From Ettlia oleoabundans (taxonomy: Eukaryota > Chlorophyta > Chlorophyceae > Chlamydomonadales), in the NCBI GenBank assembly GCA_019693395.1, contig JAAMXP010002692.1, positions 1-27,816 on the forward strand: DNA of 27,816 nucleotides. The letters run 5' to 3'. Position 1 is the stretch's first letter, and every line of letters starts with the position of its first letter. The notes beneath the pieces were generated by a model, which was not told where the DNA came from, ran no database searches, and worked only from the letters and a program-made list of their open reading frames with translations. Shown here piece after piece: positions 1-10,521 of the stretch. A program made the translations under genes and the position numbers.

Positions 1-2361
1 CAGGCAGGGTGATCAGGAGTAGATTCAGTTGGGCATTGCGTGCAATCCAGGTGCATTGTTTATATGATGGACCTGTTTGGGGGTAGGACCAGGGGGGTCC
101 CGGGCGGGACTCATACTCCAGAATCTTTTTGAACCTGTAGGGTCCAGTTTGCTTATACAGCATCTGCAGCATTGCAGAAAGGGGCAGGCGTATCAGAATA
201 GCCTCCATGTAGTCTCAACAAGCCTAACCGCACAAATCTGCCATCCTGCTGCCAGCCCTCAGTTTCCAGTGAGTCTGCGTGACGACGCCCTTTGCGTGCC
301 TGCTTGTCTTCCTCACCAGCGAGTTTCCCGATGAGACAGCCACCTTGCCATCTGGCAGAACAGCCAGGTGCGGGTAGGTGTGAACCGGCCAAGCTGCTGA
401 CAGCTGTGGCTCCATATCCCACTGGTCAGGGCTGAACCTTCTGCAGGGGCGCAGGGCATGGGCCAAGCGGCAACAGGCGCGTGCCAGCCAAACGCAAGAT
501 TGCTGGGTGCTCTGCAGCCACCGACCTGGTGGTCAGGTGAGTCACCTGCTGTCAGCCATATGCACCCACTGCTCTATAGGGCCAGCTGCGAGCCACCCCT
601 TGCCGCACACAAAGTCCAAGCCTCGCCCACCTGCCCTTAGGGTCATACACGGTGTATGTGGGGTTGTCAGTTTGCTTCTTATCCTCTGCCTCATACCCTG
701 CCTGGCTGCTGATGGCGACACCTCCCACCACCAAAACGCTCGCATCAGGAAGCGTCACCACTCCTGTATTTGAAGCAAGCAAGCAAAGCTGGGGTGGGTG
801 GGCTACCAACAATGCCAAGGCGCCAACAGCAACTGGGATTGTAAGTAGGCGGGCCGAGGGAATTGCATCCAGACTGCAAGGTGCCTGGGCCGTTTTGTAG
901 TAGTAGGTGCTTTTGCTTGGGCTCTCCTATCCAACCTGGATACCCATAGGGCAAGTGAACAGAGTCTGAGCAAACCTGGGTACCATCGGCCTGACTCCAT
1001 GTCAGCGCTGCTCCACATGGCACCATCCGTATGCCTGTAGGACCGGAATGATTGCATGCCGTAGTCGTCATCTTTGCTCTTATCACCGTGCCCGCCAAAA
1101 ATGTATACCTCGTCATTAGCAGTGGTGGTTTGGGCTGCAGGAAGGGTGACAACGGGGCAGTGCAGGTGTGGGTATGTTTTCCGGCGCACGTTGGCACTAG
1201 AGCCGCTTTCAGAACTTGCCAGCATGCACAGCCACATCAGCAGCAGTTGGTGCGGAAGAGGCAAGAGAGGTAGAAAAGCGTGCTTGCTCATCTTCCACTG
1301 TAAGCTGTGCATCCCTCCCACTGCTTTTCAGCTGTGAGTCCACAGATCTATGATGCCTCACCACTGCAAAATGCATTCTTGCATTGGTCGGCTCCACATC
1401 CAGCGAGGATCTCCTTGCCCCATTTTTCAGTGGGATAGTACACTGCCGTGGGGTAATGCTTCTTGTCGTCCATTTTGTAATTGTTCTACAGCAGGAAAAT
1501 TCAAAACAAAAGGTTAAGGCAGATGAAGTGCAGGCAGAGCAATGCTGTGCTGTGGGTTGTGTGCGTGTTGCTGCAAGCAATGGAGCATGGCGGAGGCCAG
1601 AGCAAGATTGGCGCTTGTGAGCTGCTTGCATAATCGGCAGCACTGGACTATCGCATAACCTGACAGTGCAGCAGCGGCAGCTGGACACACCGACCACCCC
1701 ATCACTTCGCCATTTTTCATCAGGTTTGCATATAGAAAGATGACTGGCACACTACCGTCAGACTCCCAAGTGCCTGCACTTTTGAGAAGGAGAACACAAC
1801 CATCTTGTCAAATGCTGCAAGAGAAGGCAACAAGTGGGTTGGCAGTGTCGTTCCTCGCAGCAGGCAGTCAGATGGGAACTTTGCACTCCAGCCGACCAGC
1901 TGGGTGGCTGTACAACTTAGAAAGAGGTGAGGCCAGTGCATAGCAGGATTGAGGGCAGGGAGCCAGAAAGAGCACCGGCGGTGGTCGCACCCCTGCCGCC
2001 AGCCGGCACATAGGTATTCCTGTTTTCCGTTGCAGCTAGGTAACGTCTTTGAAGTGTCACCTGCAGTATTTGGGCATGCATAGCAAGTTGTCAGTTCAGC
2101 AAGCAATAAGTGAGGTGACACTGCACTTCCCAGCGGTTGAGCCAGCGCGCCGCCAGTAATGGTGGCGGCTGGGCAGCCCGACACCTGCGCCCTTTATGCC
2201 GCGCCCAAAGCGACCGTAAGCAGTGCATAAGGCTGAAAATTGACCTGGAAGTAGGAGCGGGGAGTTACTAACTGCAGTTGCGGGCCATGTCCATGCCGTG
2301 AAGTGGCAGCAGCGCCGCCAAGGGCCGACAGAATTATGAGCAGTGACCACGGGGCGGACAT
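1..2361 (-). CDS. Glyoxal/galactose-oxidase-like copper radical oxidase, 5' part (3' end off the left edge)
   Basis: Secreted enzymes of this family oxidise aldehydes or primary alcohols with O2, giving H2O2, using copper and a Cys-Tyr radical cofactor. Phase-consistent exons (coding order): 2361-2245, 2060-1991, 1773-1691, 1485-1362, 1134-976, 763-631, 440-317, 163-73, giving about 300 residues; the next acceptor lies outside. The ATG at 2361 starts a signal peptide (MSAPWSLLIILSALGGAAA). Family landmarks follow in order: VPVIFLYANLMKNGEV, the Cys of NAFCSA (~C130) before a kelch-like VYIFGG, the Tyr of SGRWYPG (~Y183) before VLVVGG, NPTYTVYDP, and TYPHLAVLPDGKV (~Y251), ending in SYPQTG. 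C130 and Y183 sit where the cross-linked Cys and Tyr sit in fungal glyoxal oxidase. The copper His ligands and C-terminal domain are out of view. The first two exons are weakest, supported mainly by phase and the signal peptide. Exact substrate cannot be told. Confidence 0.8.
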
Positions 2362-3314
2362 GCCGGAATGTGCGTCAGCCAAGCGGAGGCGCTGTTGCTT
2401 ACAACCCCTGGACCCGCAGCTTCCCCAACTGCCCACGCTGGCCGGCTGGCCACGCTGTCGGTCGACTAGGTAGGGGAAGGCCGAATCGCGAAGCGTTCCC
2501 ACGCAGTTCAAGCTTGTTAATGCCACACGAACAGAAGGTGTCCGCGACGTTGAGGGCTGGGAAATGTCTGTCTGGCACAGGATCTAGGCGGGAAGATGGA
2601 GCGGGTCCAAAGATTGCACCAACAACCAGCGAGGTACTTGTTGCCTGGTTACAAATTGCAGTCATACATTTCTGATGACGGTATACTGCAACATCCAAAC
2701 ACGAAGCAGGCTGATATCCCCACCCCCTGTTCGCGCACAGGTGCACTTAGCAAAGCGCGGCGCAAAGTGAGGCTAGTGAGGCATGTGCAGGGCAGCATCA
2801 GAAACCTGGCGGTTCAGGGACCCTGTTTGTGCAAAGTGTCGTTCAGGGTATCGGTTGGGGTGTCGCTAGTGCCACTAGCTGTCGCTCCAGAAGCTCCTGC
2901 CATGTTGTCCCAACTGCCCACTTTTCCGCCTGCCTGTTCACGCATCTCGCGCCTGCGTCACCACACAGGAACTGGAAGGCAGGGGGTTGCTCTGACAGGA
3001 AAAATATACCGGGGCATTTGCGCCCAACAGCGCTTACAAGCTATTTCACCACCAAGGTTGGGAGTCAACACTGACGCAAACATAATACCTGCGACAGTCA
3101 GGACCCATGTATGCCGCTTTTAAAAGCACAGCCTGCAAAAAGAGCCCACCTAATATTCTCGTTCTCCTCACGCTGACGGTCAAGTGTATTGCTCTGCTCG
3201 CCAGCAGCCACCGCCATTTCCGGAAACTACAAGGAACAACGTGCGGCAGGCAGCGTCACTGCAGGGCAAGCAGTCTTGTACCTGCCAGACGGCTGCGGCT
3301 GCCATGAGTAGCGC
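2362..3314. other. Intergenic stretch without a recognised gene
   Basis: This lies upstream of the copper-radical-oxidase start and downstream of the orphan gene's stop, both on the minus strand, so it should hold the orphan's 3' UTR and the oxidase promoter. Open frames here, including one of 175 codons on the plus strand, show no domain, no coding-like composition and no splice-phase partners. I see nothing else I can name. Confidence 0.5.
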
Positions 3315-4549
3315 TCAGTGGCGAGCTTTCCTGCCATGGGCGGCAGGCCCTACCATGTCATTCACCGACTGCTCTCCCTCGGGGAACTTGGGCTTCTCAG
3401 TGCTTGCTATCTCGTCGTACTTAGCGCGAGCCAGCTCCTCGCTCAAAGGCCCGCTGCAGGGTGTTGTAAGCAAAACGCCCTTGAGCTGGCAGTGCATCGT
3501 GCGCACGCATGCATGCGCAGGGTGGCAGCGTTATCCAATGACATGGCAGGCAATGCCCCTGAGCGACCGCACATGTAGCAGTACAGCATGTACTCAATCA
3601 GGCCGGTTGCCATGATAGACCTGCTGGCACCACACCTGTCGAAGCCTCCCCTCGTCCCAGGAGGGGCATGCTCCATCTTGCCTGCTGCCCCCATTGAGCC
3701 GGCTGACATCTCTGGGCCCCGCTCCGGATGCAGCCCCACTGTGCGCTGCGCCGCCGCCACTGCATCCTTGCCCTTGCTCATCAGCACGTTCACCCCCATC
3801 TCAACAGACTCCGCCAGCCCTTTACCTGCCTGCATTCGGCACAGCGGCTCCAATGGCTCAGGATCATTGCAGCTATCAATTTTCTCCAAACCCCAGCTTG
3901 CAACTTATGGTGACAGCCAAACGTTCAATGTAACTCTGGCTGTGTGGCATCGAATGCGGCGCCCTGCCCTAGTCATGGCATTTGCTTAGCCTGCTTGCAG
4001 AAAGAAGAGCTTGGCCTGCTTGCAGAAAGAAGAGCTTGTCCTGCTCGCAATCCAGTACTGATGTGAACAGACTACACTCACATATTTGAGCTCCTCTTTT
4101 GCTTGCTCCCCGCTGGCGGGGATGTTCTTGCCCCACACCACCCGCTGCTCCACGCCGTCGTCCTCAGGCCCCGGCGCCTGTGGGCCAACTGGCTCTGCAC
4201 TGTATGCTTGGCGAGTCTTAGAGCTGTCCTGAATATCCTCAAAGGGCTTGTCTGTGGACGCCTGCAGCCAGGGGTGCCTCATGTGTCATGACGCAGCGCT
4301 GGCTCCTGAGTGAGTATGCTTGGCGCAGCAGCAACTACGCCCGGCATTCTGCCGCCATTGCTGCAGCAGGAGCAAATGTCGTAATTGTTGCCTTGTTCTG
4401 ACGGGTGCTTGGGTAACCTCCTAGGTGCGAGGTTAGATGCCCACCTGATAAGCCAAGGCGCTGCCACAGAGTTGCTGGCACTGGGTGGCAGCGGCGGCGG
4501 TGCCAGCCAGCCAGCCGCGGCAGTGCAAAGAGCGCAATAGCAATGCCAT
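3315..4549 (-). CDS. Orphan protein, probably mitochondrial, 205 aa
   Basis: I do not recognise the family. Four exons join with consistent phase: 4549-4445, 4261-4082, 3829-3636 and 3453-3315 (TGA). The N-terminus (MALLLRSLHCRGWLAGTAAA) has Leu, Arg and Ala but no acidic residues, as in a mitochondrial presequence. The rest is hydrophilic: an acidic, Pro-rich part (PQAPGPEDDGVEQRVVWGKN), an amphipathic Ala/Lys stretch (SKGKDAVAAAQRTVG), a Gly/Met/Pro-rich stretch, and a charged C-terminus (LSEELARAKYDEIAS, then EKPKFPEGEQSVNDMVG). It has no membrane segment after the presequence and no catalytic motif. The Lys/Ala/Glu composition recalls LEA-like proteins, but I would not assign it. The first exon rests on phase match and the targeting-like sequence; an extra exon in the 4444-4262 intron is possible. 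It is head to head with ASY1. Confidence 0.6.
3989..4038. repeat. Perfect 25-bp tandem duplication inside an intron
   Basis: Two adjacent identical 25-base units (3989-4013 and 4014-4038, each starting gcctgcttgcag) lie in the second intron of the minus-strand orphan gene. A third, decayed start (cctgctcgc) follows. Probably a local replication-slippage duplication. Confidence 0.9.
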
Positions 4550-4754
4550 CTTCAGTTCATTGCACCATGACCAGCGCTTCTAGAGTAAGTCTCGTTGAGC
4601 GCACCGAGGTGCTCCTGCATGGCGCACCTGCCCAGCAGAGCGCAGCAGCTGCAGGGCTTCAATGAGGGCCTTTAAGGGTTGTTGCCCAACGCGACCAGTC
4701 TGCAACCCTCTCGCAAGTCCCTTCAGCACATTGCACCTAGCACCGTGAAGCAAC
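4550..4754. promoter_or_regulatory. Short shared intergenic region between the orphan gene and ASY1
   Basis: The two predicted start codons face away from each other only 205 bases apart, so both 5' UTRs and promoters must fit here or overlap the genes. I see no convincing TATA box. This is inferred from layout only. Confidence 0.45.
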
Positions 4755-7700
4755 ATGGCAGCTCAGGCACAGGCGCAGAGGCAGACGGTAAGCGTTTGTT
4801 GAAGTGCATTTCCCTGCCCGATCTGCGTTGCAGAGCCGATAGCAGCAAATCAGAGTGTCAGGCAGCGCTGGGTGAAGACGAGCTGCGCCAGAGCCCCCGT
4901 GCTCACCAGCGCCGAGCGCTGCGCCGCCTGCCCGGCTCTAACCACACCGTTGCGGTGCATCTGGCCCGCAGGAAATCACTGCTACCGAGTCGCTGGAACT
5001 GGTCAAGGCTCTGCTACGCGTCTCAGTTTACCATGTGAGCAATGCTGGGGCTGCAGCACCAAATTGAGAGCACAGATCATGCGCGGCGGCTGCGTTGGGT
5101 CAAAAGACACTGGCCCGCAGCGCTGTTGAGCTCTTGCATGCGATGCCTGGCCTGCAGGTCAGTTACCTGCGCGGCATCTTTCCTGAAGAAACTTATAAGC
5201 CGGTGGACATGAAGAACTTGGACAGTGAGCGCCGCCGCTGCCATCTGCTGGTCAATCTTTTTGAACTGGTCAACTGTAGCTGTTGCTAGCTGTTTAAGCT
5301 GAAATTTGCCCAGCACATCCCCCTGATGCAGACATGGAAGTTCGGATGCTGATGCCCAAGAATCCAGAAGCAAAGCGGCTGATTGAGTGGGTGGAGGGAG
5401 GTGGGTGCTGTGCTTGCGTGCACCAGCACCCAACATTGCTTCCGTCGAATTGTCCAGCATACCCCTCCTTGGCATGGGGTATGTCCAGTCGCCCCATTTC
5501 TACTTGTGCACTGCCGCTATGTCCCCCACCATCGACCCGTCCACATGCCCCAGTCCCCTGCCCTGTGCCGATTGCCCGCTCAGACGCCTGGCTCCAGCTG
5601 CTGCAGGTGTGGCTGACGCGCTGACACGTCGGTACCTGCGCAAGGTATTCTTTGGTTTTTCTAAGGACAAGGAGGGCAAGGACCTGCTTGAGGAGGTGGG
5701 TGCTGGGTGCTGGCTCGGTTTGCATGCATTGAGTGTGGATGTGCGATAGCTGGGTGCTACCCTGACTGGAGGGTAGCATGACTAGAGCATCTTGTGTGCT
5801 CGACCTACCCTCCATCGCAGCCTGTCCACCGAACACTTATGTTGTATGCTTGCAGTATGTATTCAGCTTTAGCTATGATGAGAACGGGGAGGTGCATATG
5901 GCAGCTGGCGGCAGCCGCCGCACCAAGAACACATTCAGCACCAAGGGCACCAAGCAGGTGGGATGTTGCACGCATGGGCAGTTGATGGGTGCTGGACAAA
6001 ACAGTGGCACAGTGATCCGCGCCCAATATGCTAAGCTGCCTTGCCGCTCCACTCCTGCTCACGTCGCCTGCGTTTTACTCTATCACAATAGCAGTCCTCC
6101 AGCCTAAATACCTTGGGTCCCTCACCAGGGCCCCACGCTGAGCGGTGTTAAGTACCAAGTGTGCCGGCTAATGAGGATGCTGGTGGAAGTCACGAACACG
6201 CTGGAGAAGGTGCTTGAAATGAGAGATCTGTGATTGCAGTGGAAGTCCACATCAGAGCTGAGTTTGGGCATTCGAACTTTGATAAGGAACCTGTAAGCAA
6301 CATTTCATCTGTGCATCACGATGGATGTTTTCATGTGGCCGTCCTGGCTCTGCATATCTGTGCAATCCCTGCAGGTGCCTGATGAGCGCTACATCTTCTG
6401 CAAGCTCACCTACACCGATGACACGCCTGAAGCCTACGAGCCGCCAATGTTTGGGCCTGCCTTTGATGGCGGCGTGGGCTGCTTCAGCCGCATGCCTTTT
6501 GTTATGTGAGCGCCGGAGCGGCCCATGCTGTACATGCGCGTATAGGACAAGCCATACTGATAGCATTTGGCAGGAAGCGACTGGTGGTCTGGACTCCGCT
6601 GCCTTCTGCATCACTTAGTGAGATCCGTTCTGCCTTGCCGTGCAGGATGGTTGGCGAGGTCGACACCAAGCATCTCAAGGTACATGACGGATGCAGAAGG
6701 CAATCAATATGCTTCTGCACCTGCTCACCTCATCCTGTTTTGTCGCTGTCCCTTCTGTTAAATCCTTGGTTGACGCTCTTTCTGTGCCAATTGTGCAGGT
6801 GGGGTTGGCGGTTAAGTCCCTGCTGGACACTGTGGCCAACTGGGACGAGGATGACATTCCGGTGGCTGATGACAACTCCAACCTCTTCCAGCACACCACC
6901 ACTGCCGCACCCACCCATACCACCCGCAATGGCGCAGAGGTATTCAGGCAGAGATGCCTTGGCTAGTTGAGTGTCTGGGGCGGCGGCTGGCCTCTTCGAT
7001 TGCTGCCTATCTGCTTTTTCCACAACTTCTGTGCATGAGCACCCTGCAACGTGCTGCAGGAGGAGTTGATGGGTGGTGGCTTCAGCTGTGCTGGAAAGCC
7101 AGTTCAGCAAGCGGTGCGAGCTAAGGACGAGGAGGAGGTGGTTGAGCAGCCCCGTTCCAGCCAGCTGCCGGCAGCGCGGGTGGAAGAGGTGCGCACCTGG
7201 GTGCTCAACCGCCCCATGGCGCAGTGTCACATCCTCGATGCATTGGCCCGCTTCTCGCATGTCGCCTCCCTTGATATGGACTCCTGCTTCGCAACCCTGC
7301 AGCGTCAGGGTGTCCTGGTGAGGGTCTGCTGCAATACCTGGATTGTTTTGGTGGGCTGACCGGAGTTGAACACCCAGATTGGAATCATGACTCAGACTGG
7401 TTTACGGTTTCTGTCCTTTGAACTGTCCCAATGCAATATGTCGTCCCAACATTGATGTTGGATGGCGGCCCGGGTGCCATGCAGGTGCCAACAGGCGAGC
7501 CTGACAGCTTCAGAGTGGTGCACCCTGTGACCGGCATTGCCGCCGAGGCAGCAGGGCCGGAGGGGGCAGCCCTGGAGGCGGCAGAGGCTGCTCTGGAGCG
7601 CTTGACCGTAGGCATACATTCCCAGCAGGGGGGGCTGCATGATGTGCCCGGTAGCCAGCGCACCATGAGTGTAGCAGGCAAACGCAAGGTAGCAGAGCCG

Positions 7701-7907
7701 CAGCAGTCTGAGGAGACGCAGGCGGAGCAGCTGATGTATCCTGACACTCAGCAGGAAAGCCAGGCCGGCACTAAGCGCTTGCGGAAGGCATCAATGGTGG
7801 CCTCGCCCATTGCCCAGAGCAAGCACCAGCACAAGGGCACTGCGGCAGCGCCAGCACCTGAGGCGCCAGTGGTTACACGCCGGCGCAGCACGCGCCGCGT
7901 GCGCTGA
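4755..7907 (+). CDS. ASY1: Meiotic chromosome-axis HORMA-domain protein ASY1/HOP1, 496 aa
   Basis: HORMA-domain axis proteins load on meiotic chromosomes and promote interhomolog recombination and synapsis. Twelve exons keep phase throughout: 4755-4787, 4972-5034, 5158-5224, 5332-5400, 5607-5695, 5856-5957, 6129-6209, 6375-6505, 6646-6679, 6799-6939, 7060-7317, 7485-7907. The HORMA domain (~residues 18-232) follows plant ASY1 nearly block by block: VSYLRGIFPEETYK, KRLIEWVEGGVADALTRRYL, YVFSFSYDENG, VPDERYIFCKLTY, YEPPMF, TKHLK, LAVKSLLD. A short winged-helix/SWIRM-like block (~311-356, RVEEVRTWVLNRPMAQCHIL) matches the ASY1 region after HORMA. The tail is disordered, with an S/T-Q cluster, a closure-motif-like segment and a basic end (TRRRSTRRVR). 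Plant ASY1 is near 600 aa; the second winged-helix block seen in Arabidopsis was not found, nor a zinc finger. The start is chosen because MAAQAQAQRQT splices in phase to EITATESLELVKALL. Confidence 0.93.
7620..7763 (+). other. S/T-Q cluster in the ASY1 C-terminal region
   Basis: Five SQ or TQ dipeptides occur within about 48 residues (S402, S413, T434, T444, S448 of the model). Clusters of this density are typical targets of ATM/ATR-type kinases; yeast Hop1 has one that is phosphorylated by Mec1/Tel1. The dipeptides are visible; phosphorylation is inferred. Confidence 0.65.
7782..7823 (+). other. Closure-motif-like peptide of ASY1
   Basis: Residues ~456-469 read RKASMVASPIAQSK, close to the C-terminal segment of Arabidopsis ASY1 as I recall it (RKTSMV..PI.Q.SK pattern). 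In meiotic HORMA proteins such a peptide is bound by the protein's own or a neighbour's HORMA domain, which drives axis assembly. Similarity is by eye. Confidence 0.65.
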
Positions 7908-8152
7908 GGGTCTGTGCCACCGGCACCCAGGGTCTGCGGAGACGGCCTATCGCTTGCAGTAGCACAGGTGGCCCATGTGTCATGAACAGCACTTGTACCT
8001 ATGCTGATATATGCTGGACTCCCTTGCTTAACTTATTTTGAATCTATGCCTGAATTCGTGTGCCTCCTCATATTTGACTCACATATTTTACATATACAAG
8101 CATTTGCGTGGAAGGTTTTTCCGTAAACATAATCCAAGTTCTCGCGAGTGTC

Positions 8153-10521
8153 TCAGCATGCCACCTCTGCACCCTCTTGTCCGTCTGCCAAAAGTGCGGC
8201 GACCACTGCATCCCGCTTGTTGATCTGTGCAATCTGCAGCGGCGTTTTGCCCTGCTCTGTAACCACGCTGTGGTCTGCGCCGTGCTCCAGTAGCAGCTGC
8301 ACGCATTCCTTGCTGCCCCGCCGTGCCGCCAAATGCAGCGCAGTCCAGCCTTGCTCGCTGCGCCTGTTTATGGAGTCGCCAGCAAACCTGCCGGTGGCAA
8401 GCAACAGACGCAACAAGCTCGGCTTGCCGGCGGCCGCGGCTGCGTGGACGCACGACCCGCCCTCGCCCATGTCTGGGGAGCCCAGCGTGGGGTTAGCCCC
8501 TGCGTTAAGCAACAGCTCCACAGCTCGCTCGTCCTGCACCACAGGAAGAGGGTTGAGCACAATTTAACTGACAACCTGCACAGGACACCGGCAAACACAA
8601 GGCAACTTGCAAACAAACAGCCATTCGCGAGGAAGGCCCCAACAGACCACATGCCGAAAAACCTGCGCCTCCAGAGCAAGGTGCAGTGGCGTGCTGCCTG
8701 ATGAGTCTCTCAGGTCCAGCAGGGCGCCCTGCGCCACCAGCAGCCGCATCATATCTAGGTCACCCGCCTCTGCCACTATGTGCAGTGGCGTCTGGTGCAG
8801 GGATGGCACGGGGATGGCAAAATCCACGTCCCTGCTGCGCACGCTCCACTCGCCAGAGGCATAACGACTGGGGTCTCTGCGGGGCAGGCAGGAAGAGGAA
8901 TCCGCCAGGCGATGGCAAAGATTGGCGGGTGTTTGGGGAGCATGGCTTTGAAGCAGTTGGCCAGTCGACCAACTGCAACCCCACGCAAAGCAGAAATGTG
9001 CATTTCCTGCAATCAGCCGCGCACCTGTTCTGCATGTCCAGGCTGGCGCCGCTGTCGATGAGCAGGCGGGCAGCCTCGAGCTGAGCGCTGTCTGCTGCCA
9101 GGTGCAGGGGTGTGTTGCCGCCAGCATCAGGCAGGTTGAGGCAGTTGGGCTGCTTGGAAGCCGTGCTTGCAGGTTTCTCCTGCCGCTCCTGCACCCTGTC
9201 GATGACCGACTGCTGTCCGGCATCACCCTTGTCAGCTGCGGGTGCTGCAGCAAAACCGGCTGAAGCTGCCACCGGCACCAGCATGCGCAGCAGTTCCAGG
9301 TGCTGACCGGCGACCAGGTCATGCCAGAGGCTGCGCCCATCCATGTCCCTGGCTATAGCCAGCTCTTCATGCTCCCGCATCAGTTGCAGAAGGGCCTCTC
9401 GCTGCGCCTGCCCAGCCTGGTACCCACCATCTTCTACGCTGCCACCCGCCACTGCAACTGGCCCACCACTTGTGCCGCCATCCGTGGCTGCTTGCAACAG
9501 CTGCCGTGCGCGGCTCAAAAGCGCCATGGCCTGCAGCTGCCCGCAGTAGTGGCGATCCAGGCGGGCAGCCACAGAGATCACGCCACGCACTGTGCTCTCA
9601 TTGTCCTTGCCAAGAACCTCCCACATTTCTTCCCTCGACTCAAAGTCGCCAACCGCGTCAACCAAGAAGGCGTCAGTAAAAGAATAGGCGGAAGGGTCAG
9701 AGTCCTCAGACACGGGACTGCAGCCATGCAAAAGCAAGGAAGGCCAGGCGGGAGGCACTCAGGGCCAGCGGTGAAGCGGTGGGTCAAGTGAGGGTGTACA
9801 GGCTGCTTCTGGCCGTTCAGCATAAGTTGGGACTGCCACACGCATCACTGCAAGCTTCAATGCGAGTTCAGCACGACTGGGTATCGGCAGCCTGCCTGGC
9901 CCCCCTGCACCCCTGCCCTGCCCTCCCATACAACTAACGGTGCGCCACACAAGACTCACTGGCGTTTCACGTATGCTGTGAGCAGCTCATCCCTGAGAGC
10001 GGGGCGACCCCTAATCACATCCTCCAGCATCGTAAATAGCGCCTTTTCAAACAAATCCAGGGTGCTGGGCTCATCCAGAGTCTCAACCCAGGCAGGGATT
10101 TCATCCTGGAGCGCGGAATCGAAGCTTGGGATACTGCCGACGTCGGAACACCTCTGCCGCTTGGCGGCTGCAAACAAAGCCATGCAGGTTGGGAGCAGAG
10201 AAGAATACTGCGCTAGCATCCCCACGCGCCCTACTCTTCTGTCGTTCCCTGTGCCTATCTATGGCAGGCTGTACATGCCAGCCGAGCTGTGCTTGCACCA
10301 CTTTGACACCGCCTCCCCACACCTGGCTCCCGCTCTTCCGCCTCGCGCAACGCCTTCATCAGAACCTCTTGGCTGCTAAAGGTCGTCCATGACTCCCTTC
10401 CAGGAGTCCAAACCAGAGTGTCATTGCCCAGAATGCCTTGAAGAGCCAGCTGTATGAGGCCATCCCCAGTCACAGGGCCCTGCGCTTCTTGACCGCGCAC
10501 GAACTGCCAGAGAGCTTCCAT
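8153..10521 (-). CDS. GYF_2-domain and ankyrin-repeat protein, 550 aa
   Basis: Exons in coding order: 10521-10323, 10167-9960, 9717-9025, 8834-8663, 8533-8153 (TGA), all in phase. Residues ~4-55 form a GYF_2 (DUF4339) fold: LWQFVRGQEAQGPVTGDGLI, then the hallmark DTLVWTPGRESWTTF. A helical, acidic middle part follows (~67-250). Ankyrin repeats start weakly at ~260 (GRSLWHDLVAGQHLELLRML), then ~333-366 (GGNTPLHLAADSAQLEAARL) and run from ~382 to ~545, including TPLHIVAEAG, STPLHLAL, GWTALHLAARRG and KTPLQIAQ. GYF and ankyrin modules both bind proteins, so an adaptor role is likely; partner and location are unknown. No signal peptide or membrane segment. Exon 4 begins at a tandem cagcag acceptor, giving SRDV or RDV. 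The gene is tail to tail with ASY1 and head to head with THOC3. Confidence 0.87.

Noticed and set aside
1201..1291. ATG at 1291 on the minus strand opening a signal-peptide-like sequence (MSKHAFLPLLPL...) in frame with the oxidase exon
   Set aside because: The upstream exons 1773-1691 and 1485-1362 encode clear family sequence and splice in phase to 1134, so this hydrophobic stretch is the translated pyrimidine-rich end of an intron.
2596..3123. Plus-strand open frame of 175 codons
   Set aside because: No domain, no biased composition, no splice partners; consistent with chance in intergenic DNA.
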